The notes under the pieces: model-generated
The model's input: the letters and a program-made list of their open reading frames with translations, nothing else
Told to the model about the DNA's origin: nothing
The model's database searches: none
In this document: positions 17,344-26,307 of the stretch, one piece after another
How positions within the stretch are numbered: position 1 is the first letter of the stretch
Layout of the letters: each line of letters begins with the position of its first letter
From: Capnocytophaga canimorsus
GTDB lineage: Bacteria > Bacteroidota > Bacteroidia > Flavobacteriales > Flavobacteriaceae
Direction of reading: 5' to 3'
NCBI RefSeq assembly: GCF_002302565.1
Contig: NZ_CP022382.1
Location: 1,249,001 to 1,313,000 of the forward strand
DNA: 64,000 bases
Position numbers and translations under genes: made by a program

Positions 17344-18825
17344 ATGAAAAAACAACTCTTTTTGGTATTTTTATGGGTGTTTGCTTTTGCAAATGCACAA
17401 CAAAACACTTTCCACACTGCTGATTTTTGGAAGTTAAACCCCACAGTTGAACAGGTAAAACAAAAAATTGCAGAAGGCAACAGCCCTACTTCATTAAACG
17501 AACGTGCTTATGATGCCGTTTCAATGGCAATTATTAACGATGCTTCCTTAGAAGTAATTTCATATTTGCTATCGTTAGAGGGCAACGATGTACATAAACG
17601 TACTCACGACAAACGTACCTATCTGTTTTGGGCAGCTATGAAGGGGAATTTACCTTTAGCTGAGAAACTTATAAAATTAGGAGCAGATGTAAACCTATAC
17701 GACTCACACCTATACAACCCCATTTTGTTTGCCGCAGCCCGTGGAACAGACAATCAACCTGTAATTGAGCTACTTATTAAAAACGGAGCAGATATTAACT
17801 ATCGTAACGAGCAAGGGGCTAATGCTTTGCTTTTAGCTATCGGTAATATGAAAGACATAAAAGAAGCTGACTTTTTTATCAAAAAAGGATTATCCTTAAA
17901 AAGTACTGACCACAACGGAAACAACGCTGCATTTTATGCCGCTCGTTCAGGAAATGAAACTCTTGTTAAGCAACTTAAAAAACGAAAAATAAATATCAAA
18001 GCCCTGAATAAAAAAGGAGAAAACCTAATGTTTGCTGCTGCACAAGGTGCACGAATGAAAACCAACACCCTTGACTTTTTTCAATTTTTAGAAAAACAAG
18101 GTATTTCTCCAAACCAGCCTAACAATGAAGGAATAACCCCCTTAATGATTGTTGCTTCATCAAATAAAAATTTAGAGGTGATTGATTACTTCATCAAAAA
18201 AGGCAATGATGTAAATCAGGTAGATAAAGAAGGAAACACTCCTCTGATGTGGGCAGCCTTGCGCAACTCTCGCGAAGTGGTGGTAACACTTACTCAACAT
18301 TGCAAAAATATCGACACTCAAAATAATGAAGGCTTTTCTGCCCTTACCCAAGCCGTGCGCGGCAACACCCCTGAAGTGGTAAAATTTTTGCTTGAAAAAG
18401 GAGCTGATGTAACAATTAAAGATAAAAATCAAAACACATTGGCATATCATTTGTTGGATAATTTCTCGCCTCGAAATCTGAAAGCTTTTGAACAAAAATG
18501 GAAACTTTTATCCGACGCAGGTTTGGATTGGACTGCCTTACAGGCTGGGAACAACACCCTGTACCACATCGCTGTAGAAAAAAGCAATACCGATTTAGTA
18601 CAGAAAGTAAGTAACGTTAACAATTCTATAAACACTAAAAATGACGAAGGTTTAACGCCACTTCAAAAAGCAGCAATGACGGCAAAAAATACTGACCTAT
18701 TACATTTATTACTTAAATTAGGAGCAGACAAATCCGTTACCACTGATTTTGGAGAAACTGTTTTAGAACTTGCTCAAGAAAATGAGTTTTTAAATCAGCA
18801 CAACCTTGATTTCTTGAGAGATTAA
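17344..18825 (+). CDS. secreted ankyrin-repeat protein
   Basis: A 493-residue protein with a signal peptide ending near AFANAQQ (residue 18-19) followed by about twelve ankyrin repeats filling the rest of the chain. Typical repeat cores include NLPLAEKLIKLGADVNLYD, PVIELLIKNGADINYRNEQG, EGITPLMIVASSNKNLEV, EGNTPLMWAALRNSREVV and TPEVVKFLLEKGADVTIKD. Exported ankyrin proteins act as protein-binding scaffolds. In this operon it may bind the DUF6607, DUF4198 or DUF2271 partners, but no partner can be identified from sequence. Confidence 0.85.
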   Translation: MKKQLFLVFLWVFAFANAQQNTFHTADFWKLNPTVEQVKQKIAEGNSPTSLNERAYDAVSMAIINDASLEVISYLLSLEGNDVHKRTHDKRTYLFWAAMKGNLPLAEKLIKLGADVNLYDSHLYNPILFAAARGTDNQPVIELLIKNGADINYRNEQGANALLLAIGNMKDIKEADFFIKKGLSLKSTDHNGNNAAFYAARSGNETLVKQLKKRKINIKALNKKGENLMFAAAQGARMKTNTLDFFQFLEKQGISPNQPNNEGITPLMIVASSNKNLEVIDYFIKKGNDVNQVDKEGNTPLMWAALRNSREVVVTLTQHCKNIDTQNNEGFSALTQAVRGNTPEVVKFLLEKGADVTIKDKNQNTLAYHLLDNFSPRNLKAFEQKWKLLSDAGLDWTALQAGNNTLYHIAVEKSNTDLVQKVSNVNNSINTKNDEGLTPLQKAAMTAKNTDLLHLLLKLGADKSVTTDFGETVLELAQENEFLNQHNLDFLRD

Positions 18826-18866
18826 ACGATTTAAGTTAATTAAAAGATTAAAAAAGACATAAAAAT

Positions 18867-19346
18867 ATGAATTTAAAAAAGATATTATTGGCATTGGTAG
18901 TGGTTTTGACAGTATTTTCATTTACAAGCCAACAGCCTTCAACGAAATATAAATGTATGATTCAACTGACCAACTATCAGGGTGAGGGCGCTTACATCGT
19001 GGTGTCGCTACTCGACCCTAACGGAGCTTATGTAAAAACTTTGCAAGTATTGGGTGACGACCCCGAATGGTATAGTGATTTACCCGAATGGTGGAAATTT
19101 TACGGAAAACGAGAAACCATTGATGCCATTACTGGAGCAACCATCAGCGGCGGACAAAGAGCCATAAAAATTATTGAAATTGATGACGACAAACTTAACA
19201 AAGGCTACAAATTGCGTTTTGAAACAGCTGTGGAAGACCAAAAATACTACGCCAAAGATGTAGAGTTTGAACTCACTACCGAAAATCTAAAAGGGAAAAT
19301 AGAAGGAAATGGATACATCCGTTATGTACGAATGATACCTAATTAG
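18867..19346 (+). CDS. DUF2271 protein with flavinylation-like motif
   Basis: A 159-residue exported protein (hydrophobic N-terminus, residues 5-19, ending around FTSQQP) with a single DUF2271 domain. The segment DAITGATISGG (about residues 91-101) closely resembles the D-x-x-S/T-G-A-T motif whose threonine receives FMN from ApbE transferases in FMN-binding domains. The GDDPEWYSDLPEWW block just before it is typical of DUF2271. It lies two genes upstream of a PepSY-flavodoxin-reductase fusion that could reduce such a flavin. I infer a covalently flavinylated periplasmic electron carrier; FMN attachment is not proven, and no apbE gene is in this window. Confidence 0.75.
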   Translation: MNLKKILLALVVVLTVFSFTSQQPSTKYKCMIQLTNYQGEGAYIVVSLLDPNGAYVKTLQVLGDDPEWYSDLPEWWKFYGKRETIDAITGATISGGQRAIKIIEIDDDKLNKGYKLRFETAVEDQKYYAKDVEFELTTENLKGKIEGNGYIRYVRMIPN

Positions 19347-19458
19347 ATATCATTTTGAGTTCTCTAGACATCAAGTTTTAACAACGAACTAACACATTTA
19401 TTTTTAATAACCTCAGGTTTTTTAGTACCTTTGTCCCTTAATTTTTATCAAAAAATAT

Positions 19459-19845
19459 ATGAAAAGAAAAGTAATTAAATTATTTCTCCCATTAGGATTG
19501 TTGTTATTCTTGAGCTCTTGTTCACCGAAAATTACAGGAACTTGGCAAGTAAGTAGGTATGAAACCTATACTCCCGAAAAACAAGGGGTTATTTTGAGTA
19601 ACATCGGAACCATAAAATTAGACCGAGACGGCTCAGGCGAACAGCACTTAACCTACAGCATCTTTGGGGTTACTCACAATGAAAAATCGCCACTTAGTTG
19701 GAAAAGAAAAGGAAGGAGGGTTGTCATTGGAGGAAATTACAGCGAATTTGCCCGAACTTGGAAAATCACCCAAAGCAAAAGGAAAACCCAAAAATGGGAA
19801 ACTTCAGAGGGCGAACGCATACAAAAACTTGAACTCAAAAGATAA
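19459..19845 (+). CDS. small lipocalin-like lipoprotein
   Basis: A 128-residue lipoprotein: signal peptide with the lipobox LFLSSC (cysteine at about residue 21), followed by a short beta-rich domain beginning ITGTWQVSRYE, as in small lipocalin-like domains. The sequence after the cysteine (SPK) lacks the K-D/E-rich surface-export signal described in Capnocytophaga, so it may face the periplasm. A TAnnTTTG element (TACCTTTG, 19426-19433) lies in the 112-bp gap upstream, so this gene and the next may have their own promoter. Function unknown. Confidence 0.65.
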   Translation: MKRKVIKLFLPLGLLLFLSSCSPKITGTWQVSRYETYTPEKQGVILSNIGTIKLDRDGSGEQHLTYSIFGVTHNEKSPLSWKRKGRRVVIGGNYSEFARTWKITQSKRKTQKWETSEGERIQKLELKR

Positions 19846-19905
19846 TCAATCTTAGCGATAGAAGATTGATTTAATTTGACTTATATAGCTTTCTGATTTT
19901 TAGAT

Positions 19906-22074
19906 ATGATTTTTTCCCTTTGGAGGTACGCTCATTTGGCACTGGCTTTGGTGGCTTCATTTTTTATTTTCATAGCTTCGGCAACAGGTATTATTTTAGC
20001 CATAGAACCGATTGAAAATCAACTAAAACCACTAAAATCAGCTGAATTTGAAAACACGCTTTTGAGCCAAACCCTACAAGCGGTCAAAAATAAATATCCT
20101 GAAACAGTTCGTTTAGAGGTAGAACATAGTGGTTTTGTGCTTATTGAAACCATAAATGAACAAGGCGAAAACGAAACCTTTTACATTCACCCCAAAACCG
20201 CAGAAAAAATAGGAAGCTCAAGCCCTAAAAAGCCTTTATACCAGTTCGCTACCACTCTGCATCGCTCTTTATTTATGGGTAGTGTAGGTCGGGTTATTAT
20301 GGCAATTACTTCGCTTCTACTACTTTTAATAGCTCTTACGGGGATTTGGCTAATTATTAAACGTCAAAAACATTGGTGGCGTTTTTTTCATAAGGTAATC
20401 AAAGACGGTTTCTACCCTTACTATCACGTGATTTTGGGTAGATGGACGCTTATTCCTATTGTTATTATTTCTTTTACAGGGATTTATCTTTCAATCGAAA
20501 AATTTTCGTGGCTACCTGATGCCTCCCCAAAACACCATTTTAATCCCCCACAAGAAAACTTATCAAAAGCCGAGCAAGAAATGGGAGCTTTCGACAAACC
20601 GCTCTCACAAGTCAAGCAATTGGAATTTCCGTTTTCTGATGACCCCGAAGACTATTTTACCCTACAACTAACTCATAAAGAGTTACTGATTCACCCCCTT
20701 TCTGGCGAAATCATCAGCGAATATGATTATCCGTTAACCAAAATGATATCGTATTATAGCTTTATTTTACACACAGGTCAAGGGAACATTTTTTGGGCTA
20801 TAATACTCATTTTTACTTGCTTCGGATTACTATTTTTTATGTACTCTGGGTTTGCCATCACTTTAAAACGAAAAAATACCGCAATAAAAAACCTTTACAA
20901 AAAGGAAGATTGTCCATATCTAATTTTGGTAGGCTCGGAAAGTGGCTTTACCCTTGCTTTCGCTGATTTATTGCACCAATCCCTTTTAAAACAAGGCAAA
21001 AAATCATTTCTTACCACAATGAATGCTTATACACCTTACCCAAAAATGAAGCATTTGGTGATGATGACTTCTACTTATGGGCAGGGTGATGCTCCTTCTA
21101 ATGCAAATAAATTTGAAGACATTTTCGAAAAACATCCGCCGATGGCTGATTTTTCATTTGCCGTGGTGGGATTTGGCTCGTATGCCTATCCTGATTTTTG
21201 CAAATTTGCTTTTCAAACAGAAATTTTATTAAGAAAACTACCTAATGCTCAAGCTCTTTTACCTATTTATACCATAAATAATCAATCGTTTGAAGATTTT
21301 ACGCAATGGGTAAATTTGTGGGCGGAGAAACATCAAATTTCGCTTACTATTGAAGCCAATAACTTACAAAGAAAAAAACACAAACAACAGCTTTTCAAAG
21401 TAGTTCAAAAATCAGTTATCAATCAAGACGATACATTTTTAATCACATTGAAAATTATTGGCAATAAAAGTTTCCAATCAGGTGATTTATTAGGAATTAC
21501 TAGTGATGTTGACCAACGTGAACGATTATATTCTATCGGAAAAATTTCTAAAAAAAACATTTTGCTCAGTATCAAAAAACACGAGAAAGGACTGATTTCA
21601 AATTTACTATACACCACAACAAACATAGGCGATATCCTAAAAGCTCGTATTATAAAAAACACATCGTTTCACTTCCCACATCGAACTACAAAAGTAATGT
21701 GTATTGCCACTGGTACAGGAATCGCTCCTTTTTTAGGAATGATGACTCATCGCCCGAAAGCCGAGCTATACTTATTTTGGGGTGGAAAAACCCAAAAGTC
21801 TTTCGAAATTTATCGTCCTTGGATAAGCAGTAAAATATTTTGCGAATTTGCCTTTTCACAAAATACTCCAAAACAATACGTACAAGACTTAATTTCAGAA
21901 AGAAGAACATTGGTAGCTGAATTACTTAGCCAGCGAGGCACCATTATGATTTGTGGCTCCGTAGCTATGCAAAAAGAGATTCTTGAAGTTTTGGAAAACA
22001 TCTGTAAAAATCAGTTAAACAAGCCTCTACATCATTTCCAAAATCGCGGACAATTGCGTATGGATTGTTACTAG
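19906..22074 (+). CDS. PepSY-flavodoxin-NADPH reductase fusion (transmembrane electron transfer)
   Basis: A 722-residue fusion. Residues 1-330 are a PepSY-associated transmembrane region with four hydrophobic helices (about 8-32, 128-152, 182-205 and 292-318) and histidines near the helices (for example ALHRSLFMG-type TTLHRSLF, FYPYYHVIL and FILHTGQGN) that could hold heme. Residues about 335-470 are a flavodoxin-like FMN domain (LILVGSESGFTLAFADLL, MTSTYGQGDAPSN). The rest is a ferredoxin-NADP reductase-like domain (RERLYSIGKIS, IATGTGIAPFLGMM, ICGSVAMQKEILEVL, and a C-terminal aromatic residue). This is the architecture of sulfite-reductase-type diflavin enzymes joined to a membrane conduit, moving electrons from cytosolic NADPH to the periplasm. 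Partners are probably the DUF2271 protein and possibly ferric chelates. Confidence 0.85.
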   Translation: MIFSLWRYAHLALALVASFFIFIASATGIILAIEPIENQLKPLKSAEFENTLLSQTLQAVKNKYPETVRLEVEHSGFVLIETINEQGENETFYIHPKTAEKIGSSSPKKPLYQFATTLHRSLFMGSVGRVIMAITSLLLLLIALTGIWLIIKRQKHWWRFFHKVIKDGFYPYYHVILGRWTLIPIVIISFTGIYLSIEKFSWLPDASPKHHFNPPQENLSKAEQEMGAFDKPLSQVKQLEFPFSDDPEDYFTLQLTHKELLIHPLSGEIISEYDYPLTKMISYYSFILHTGQGNIFWAIILIFTCFGLLFFMYSGFAITLKRKNTAIKNLYKKEDCPYLILVGSESGFTLAFADLLHQSLLKQGKKSFLTTMNAYTPYPKMKHLVMMTSTYGQGDAPSNANKFEDIFEKHPPMADFSFAVVGFGSYAYPDFCKFAFQTEILLRKLPNAQALLPIYTINNQSFEDFTQWVNLWAEKHQISLTIEANNLQRKKHKQQLFKVVQKSVINQDDTFLITLKIIGNKSFQSGDLLGITSDVDQRERLYSIGKISKKNILLSIKKHEKGLISNLLYTTTNIGDILKARIIKNTSFHFPHRTTKVMCIATGTGIAPFLGMMTHRPKAELYLFWGGKTQKSFEIYRPWISSKIFCEFAFSQNTPKQYVQDLISERRTLVAELLSQRGTIMICGSVAMQKEILEVLENICKNQLNKPLHHFQNRGQLRMDCY

Positions 22075-22101
22075 TAGAAAATGCTTTGCAAAAACCAAAA
22101 A

Positions 22102-22800
22102 CTAAACCTCTAAGGCATAGTGTTTAATAAGGTCGATATTAATTTCGGCAGCAATTTTACCTGCTTCTTGTACAAACTGTTCGTAGGATTGTGCGTTTCC
22201 TTCTCCAGCTTTATCGGAGATGGCTCTGAGCATAATAAAAGGGACTTGCATTAAATAGCAAGTTTGTGCAATGGCAGCGGCTTCCATTTCAACTGCTTTT
22301 GCTTTAGGAAATTGTCTTTGAATATTTTGTAAACGTTTAGGATCGTGAATAAAAGCATCTCCGCTAACTACCAATCCGTAATGAAGCTGTTGGGTATGCT
22401 TTTTAGCAATAGCTTTAGCCTTTTCAAACCATTGATTATCGGGAAGATAAGCTGCTGGCATTTGCGCTTGTTGTCCCATTTGATAGCCAAAAGCAGTAAC
22501 ATCTACATCGTGATGGCGTACTTCGGTAGCTAAAATAAGGTCGTGTACCGAAGTATCACCCAACCCTCCAGCAGTTCCTGTATTGATAATAATATCAGGA
22601 TGATACTTTTCTATAAGTAAAGTAGTTGCTACAGAAGCACTTACCTTACCTATTCCCGAAAGTAGTACCACTACCGAAACTCCTGCTATACTTCCTTTAT
22701 AAAAAGTAAAAGCGGCTATTTTTTGGACTTCTAAATCTTCCAATTCATTTTTTAACCGATTTATTTCAAGCTCCATAGCTCCTATAATCCCTATTCTCAT
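22102..22800 (-). CDS. mtnN: 5'-methylthioadenosine/S-adenosylhomocysteine nucleosidase
   Basis: A 232-residue enzyme that hydrolyses MTA and SAH to adenine and the thioribose sugars, removing methyltransferase product inhibition and feeding methionine salvage. Characteristic blocks are the N-terminal IGIIGAMELEI (catalytic Glu12 type), LLSGIGKVSAS, NTGTAGGLG, VVSGDAFIHD, KAVEMEAAAIAQ (ribose-binding Met-Glu) and the catalytic aspartate in RAISDKAGEGN. Length is normal. A TAnnTTTG element (TATCTTTG, minus strand 22876-22869) lies about 70 bp upstream. The gene is convergent with the PepSY fusion, 27 bp apart. Confidence 0.95.
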   Translation of the reverse strand: MRIGIIGAMELEINRLKNELEDLEVQKIAAFTFYKGSIAGVSVVVLLSGIGKVSASVATTLLIEKYHPDIIINTGTAGGLGDTSVHDLILATEVRHHDVDVTAFGYQMGQQAQMPAAYLPDNQWFEKAKAIAKKHTQQLHYGLVVSGDAFIHDPKRLQNIQRQFPKAKAVEMEAAAIAQTCYLMQVPFIMLRAISDKAGEGNAQSYEQFVQEAGKIAAEINIDLIKHYALEV

Positions 22801-22937
22801 CTATTTCTGATAAATATGTTGTTAATCAAATCTACACCGCACTGAACTGCAGCTATTTCAAGATTAGGCAAAGATAAATATTTCCTTTCAAAGAAAATTT
22901 GAAAATGACATATTCAATGAAAAATAAAAATTATTTA

Positions 22938-22967
22938 TTGTTTTTCAATAAATATTTATTATGTTTG
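22938..22967 (+). promoter_or_regulatory. promoter of the DUF2975-HTH module
   Basis: TTG at 22938-22940 and TATGTTTG at 22960-22967, separated by 19 bases, match the consensus. The first gene starts 26 bases later. If the HTH protein of this module is autoregulatory, its operator is likely here. Confidence 0.8.
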
Positions 22968-22992
22968 CATCATAATTTTAAAATCAGATACA

Positions 22993-23532
22993 ATGAAAAA
23001 GATTACATCTTCCGATTTTCAACTCATTAAATTAACTGTTTGGTTGATATTAGTGATATTTTCTTTTGATGCAATACGAATGTTGTTCGAATTCATATTC
23101 CCTTTGATTTTTTTGAGAGAGAACAACACATCAAGCTGGGGTAGAAAATTGATATTCTTCCAAAATCACCCAATTTATTACGGAATTATTGTTTTTTTTG
23201 AGTTAATTATTGCCTTTTCAAAAATTTATATGAGTTTCATAGCGGCTAAATCTGTTTCAAAATTAAATGTGAACAACTCGTTTTTTAAAGAGAAATTGGC
23301 TGACAATTTTTTAAAAATCAGTAAAATAGCTATTTCTTTGAGTTGCTTCATATTTATTTTTCAAGCCATAAGTGATTTTATTTTTATTAACACCCCGTCA
23401 TACCAAGAATTTAATCGTAGAACGGCATCGGATATGGGAATAATACTTCTTTTAGGGTCAACGATGTATGTACTTGCTTACATTTTCAAAAAAGGAATAG
23501 ATTTACAAGAAGAAAACGATTTAACTATTTGA
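22993..23532 (+). CDS. DUF2975-like four-helix membrane protein
   Basis: A 179-residue membrane protein with four predicted helices (about residues 12-35, 60-82, 108-130 and 147-165), matching the DUF2975 (YoaS-like) pattern in which such a protein is encoded next to a small YozG-type helix-turn-helix protein. The next gene is a shorter relative. Both end with almost the same cytoplasmic tail (QEENDLTI here, KEENDLTV in the neighbour), hinting at a shared contact with the HTH protein. It may act as a membrane anchor or sensor controlling that regulator; this is inference. Confidence 0.72.
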   Translation: MKKITSSDFQLIKLTVWLILVIFSFDAIRMLFEFIFPLIFLRENNTSSWGRKLIFFQNHPIYYGIIVFFELIIAFSKIYMSFIAAKSVSKLNVNNSFFKEKLADNFLKISKIAISLSCFIFIFQAISDFIFINTPSYQEFNRRTASDMGIILLLGSTMYVLAYIFKKGIDLQEENDLTI

Positions 23533-23536
23533 TATT

Positions 23537-24016
23537 ATGCGAAAAATATTTATTCTAAAAACTATTCTCGACTTGCTATTTATTTTATCAATTTTCGGGG
23601 TTTTGAGTTTTATTTCATTCTTTTTGGAAGAGACTATCAGAGTGAACGGTTATGATGTTACGGCTGACACATTATTCGCTAAAATTGTGCTTTGGCTTTG
23701 GTATATTGGTTATCTTTTGTTCATATATATTCTTTATCTTTTCAGAAAAACTGCATACTTATTTCTTCGAGTACGAATTTTTAACGAGAAAGTGGTTAAA
23801 AACTTGAATAAAATAGGAATTCTACTGATAATCATAATTATATGTACTGATATTTCTTTAATGATTTATAGCGTTATAGAACGCAAAAATATAGGATTCC
23901 GATTGGATACAAATCCTATGTTGTTTAAGATAGCTGTGGGCTTGTTATTTATGACTTTGAGTGAAGTGCTTAAAATAAGTACAAAAATGAAGGAAGAAAA
24001 TGATTTAACTGTTTGA
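23537..24016 (+). CDS. DUF2975-like four-helix membrane protein (paralog)
   Basis: A 159-residue membrane protein with four hydrophobic segments (about residues 9-30, 47-68, 95-115 and 130-148), starting 4 bp after the previous gene's stop. The overall layout and the tail KEENDLTV match the preceding protein, so the pair probably arose by duplication within the DUF2975 family. It is followed by a 4-bp gap and the HTH gene; all three share the sequence context GATATTATG at the start codon. Function unknown. Confidence 0.7.
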   Translation: MRKIFILKTILDLLFILSIFGVLSFISFFLEETIRVNGYDVTADTLFAKIVLWLWYIGYLLFIYILYLFRKTAYLFLRVRIFNEKVVKNLNKIGILLIIIIICTDISLMIYSVIERKNIGFRLDTNPMLFKIAVGLLFMTLSEVLKISTKMKEENDLTV

Positions 24017-24020
24017 TATT

Positions 24021-24230
24021 ATGCCAATTATTGTAAATTTAGATGTAATGATGGCAAAGCGAAAAATATCGTTAAATGAGCTTTCGGAAAAAGTAGGTTT
24101 AACGCTTTCCAACCTTTCCATTTTGAAAACAGGAAAAGCCAAAGCCATCCGATTTAGCACCCTCGAAGCTATTTGTAAAGCACTTGACTGCCAACCTGCT
24201 GATATTTTGGAATATAAAGAAGAACTTTAA
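24021..24230 (+). CDS. small helix-turn-helix regulator (YozG/XRE type)
   Basis: A 69-residue Cro/C1-type DNA-binding protein made up almost only of the HTH domain: MMAKRKISLNELSEKVGLTLSNLSILKTGKAKAIRFSTLEAICKALDCQPADILEY. This is the YozG-like group encoded with DUF2975 membrane proteins. The start at 24021 follows the upstream stop by 4 bp, giving a tightly coupled three-gene operon that ends at the strong hairpin at 24231-24270. It probably controls its own operon; other targets are unknown. Confidence 0.88.
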   Translation: MPIIVNLDVMMAKRKISLNELSEKVGLTLSNLSILKTGKAKAIRFSTLEAICKALDCQPADILEYKEEL

Positions 24231-24270
24231 AAAACAAAGGGAATGTGATTAACTACATTCCCTTTGTTTT
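24231..24270 (+). terminator. bidirectional terminator
   Basis: A 16-bp perfect stem, 24231-24246 with 24255-24270, with an 8-base loop, A-rich on the left and T-rich on the right. It can stop the HTH operon from the left and the GH20 gene from the right. Confidence 0.85.
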
Positions 24271-24280
24271 TCAATTTTCA

Positions 24281-24312
24281 TTGTCAGGCTGTGACTTCGC
24301 TCAGTCTGACAA
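24281..24312. repeat. GTCAG/CTGAC intergenic palindrome
   Basis: TTGTCAGGCTG (24281-24291) pairs with CAGTCTGACAA (24302-24312), one wobble, with loop TGACTTCGCT. It resembles the short TGTCAGGCTGAGC-type palindromic elements dispersed between genes in many flavobacterial genomes. I see only this one copy in the window. Confidence 0.55.
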
Positions 24313-24338
24313 AATACTTGATACCATATGCTTTCTTA

Positions 24339-26282
24339 TCAATCTTTCAAATATTCTACTTTTAAATCGGTAATTTTTCCGTTGAAGTGTTCTAATTTTT
24401 TGAGTGGGAAAACTAAGGTTTGTACCCATTTTCTGGGTTTGTCCAAATGAGCATCATCTTTATGCGGAACAATTTCTAAGGTTTCGATAAGTTCATCGTT
24501 TACGTACAATGAAGTCGATTTATTAGTTCCCTTAACAATGATTTTCAGCTTTTTGTTTGTGGGCAGAAAATAATTGAATTGATAATCGTATCCATCACGG
24601 CTAAAACCTACTTTTCCACTTTTAGGATCTGATAAATAGAAAGTTGCATAATCAGAAGTAAATAAAGCAGTTCCTTTCGGATTGCTCTTTGCATTGATGT
24701 AGAAAGTTACTCGGTAATCATAACCAATATCGGTTAGTTTTTGCCCCAATTCTTTACCTTTTTCAGGATTTTTGATTTCAAAAACCACACCTTTTTCATT
24801 TTTTTCAGGACGCCCTAATACGTTTACCGCAGGAGCTTCACTAAGCAAGAGGCGTTTCTTATCGAAGTCAGCAAAAGGGAGTGTTGTGTTTTTTCCGTTC
24901 CACATCTTTACAGAAAGCGTTTGCATTGCTGGAAATACTCGATGATAAACATCTTGCTGACTGATTCCGTTTCCGCAATGGTCGTTCCAAACGGCAAACA
25001 TTCCACCTTTAATTTGAGGATGATTTTCTTCAAAAACTTCTTTTCCGATGGTAGCTGGCGTCCAACTTTCATATAACTTTTTGATATTCAAGTAATCGTA
25101 ATAATATCCTGCTTGTGGTACAATGTACACCAATCCATCAGGAATGCTAACCACATCATATCCCAAAGCAATCATATCGCGAGGTTCAGCATATCCGTTG
25201 TACCAGCAAAACATCAGTACATCTTCCACTTTTACAGGAGTTTTACCCTTAGCGTGAGTCAAAGCTCCCCAAAGTGCTGCTTTTTTTCCGAAACTTTCGA
25301 TATACTTGATGTAATAGTCTGTGAAATAGCGAAATTTCTCTACCACTTCGGGGTCTTCATTGTTGTATTCGTCTGTGCCGATATGTACTAGCGGATTTAC
25401 AAAAATGGGATTTTCGCCTTCCAGATATTCTTTAAATAACTGATTAAGAAATTCATAAGTTTTCGGATTGAATAAGTCGACGTGGTCTTTACCGTATTTA
25501 TCACTTCCGATTTCGGGCAGATAATGAGCAAAAGCCAATGTGTGTGCAGGAGCATCAATTTCTGGAATGATGGTAACTCCCTGTTTCAGAGCATCTATTT
25601 GAAGTTGACGGAATTCATCTTTGGTGTAATGCCCATCTTTTGCAGCAAGACCAGGGAAAGTGGTGCTTTCTAACCGAAATGCGGAATAGGTTTTGTCCCA
25701 ATCCTCATTAAAAAATTTCTTGAACCCATTGTCATTCAGGTGAATTTGAAAGGTATTCATCTTGTAGTAAGCCATCAATTTCACTACCGATTTGAGGTAA
25801 TCAATGGTAAAGAATTTTCTGCCAACATCGAGCATAAAACCACGAAGGGGATATTGCGGATAGTCTATGATGGTTCCGCAAGGAAGGTCAAAAGATTGTT
25901 CGGAAAGTTGCAACAAAGTACGCGTAGCCCAATACAGCCCTTTGGTGGAATTTGCACTAACTTTTATCTGTTGCCCAATTTCGATTTGGTAGGCTTCTTC
26001 CCCTTTATCCTTCAAAATATCTGAATGTATTTCAAAATGAATGTCTGATTTTGAGTTGTTTACTTTCAGATTTTTTCCAAACATCGTTTTGAAATCATCA
26101 GTAAAGGCTTGTGCCACCTCTGCCGATTTCATATCTGCTGAAATAGATGTTTTTTCGGAAATTGTGAAGTTCCCCTTACCCTGTTGCCACTGGCTAAGTT
26201 CAGGAATTACAAAGGGCTTGGTGTTTTGTGCCGTGCTGATGCCAAAAAATAGACAAAAAGCAATAATCATAAAGTGTTTCAT
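24339..26282 (-). CDS. beta-N-acetylhexosaminidase (GH20)
   Basis: A 647-residue exported glycosidase with a signal peptide ending at GISTAQ (about residue 19). An N-terminal GH20b-like domain (residues 25-140) is followed by the GH20 barrel. RGFMLDVGRKFFTIDYLKSVVKLMAYYKMNTFQIHLNDN opens the barrel, and HIGTDE at residues 300-305 carries the catalytic Asp304-Glu305 pair. WNDHCGNGIS and the C-terminal lectin-like domain (residues 495-645, with VTFYINAKSNPKGTALFTSDYATFYLSD) complete it. It removes terminal GlcNAc/GalNAc from glycans, useful for foraging on host glycoproteins. No lipobox is seen. It has its own promoter at 26308-26338. Confidence 0.93.
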   Translation of the reverse strand: MKHFMIIAFCLFFGISTAQNTKPFVIPELSQWQQGKGNFTISEKTSISADMKSAEVAQAFTDDFKTMFGKNLKVNNSKSDIHFEIHSDILKDKGEEAYQIEIGQQIKVSANSTKGLYWATRTLLQLSEQSFDLPCGTIIDYPQYPLRGFMLDVGRKFFTIDYLKSVVKLMAYYKMNTFQIHLNDNGFKKFFNEDWDKTYSAFRLESTTFPGLAAKDGHYTKDEFRQLQIDALKQGVTIIPEIDAPAHTLAFAHYLPEIGSDKYGKDHVDLFNPKTYEFLNQLFKEYLEGENPIFVNPLVHIGTDEYNNEDPEVVEKFRYFTDYYIKYIESFGKKAALWGALTHAKGKTPVKVEDVLMFCWYNGYAEPRDMIALGYDVVSIPDGLVYIVPQAGYYYDYLNIKKLYESWTPATIGKEVFEENHPQIKGGMFAVWNDHCGNGISQQDVYHRVFPAMQTLSVKMWNGKNTTLPFADFDKKRLLLSEAPAVNVLGRPEKNEKGVVFEIKNPEKGKELGQKLTDIGYDYRVTFYINAKSNPKGTALFTSDYATFYLSDPKSGKVGFSRDGYDYQFNYFLPTNKKLKIIVKGTNKSTSLYVNDELIETLEIVPHKDDAHLDKPRKWVQTLVFPLKKLEHFNGKITDLKVEYLKD

Positions 26283-26307
26283 ACCGAGAAAAATGTTGGT
26301 TTCTTGG

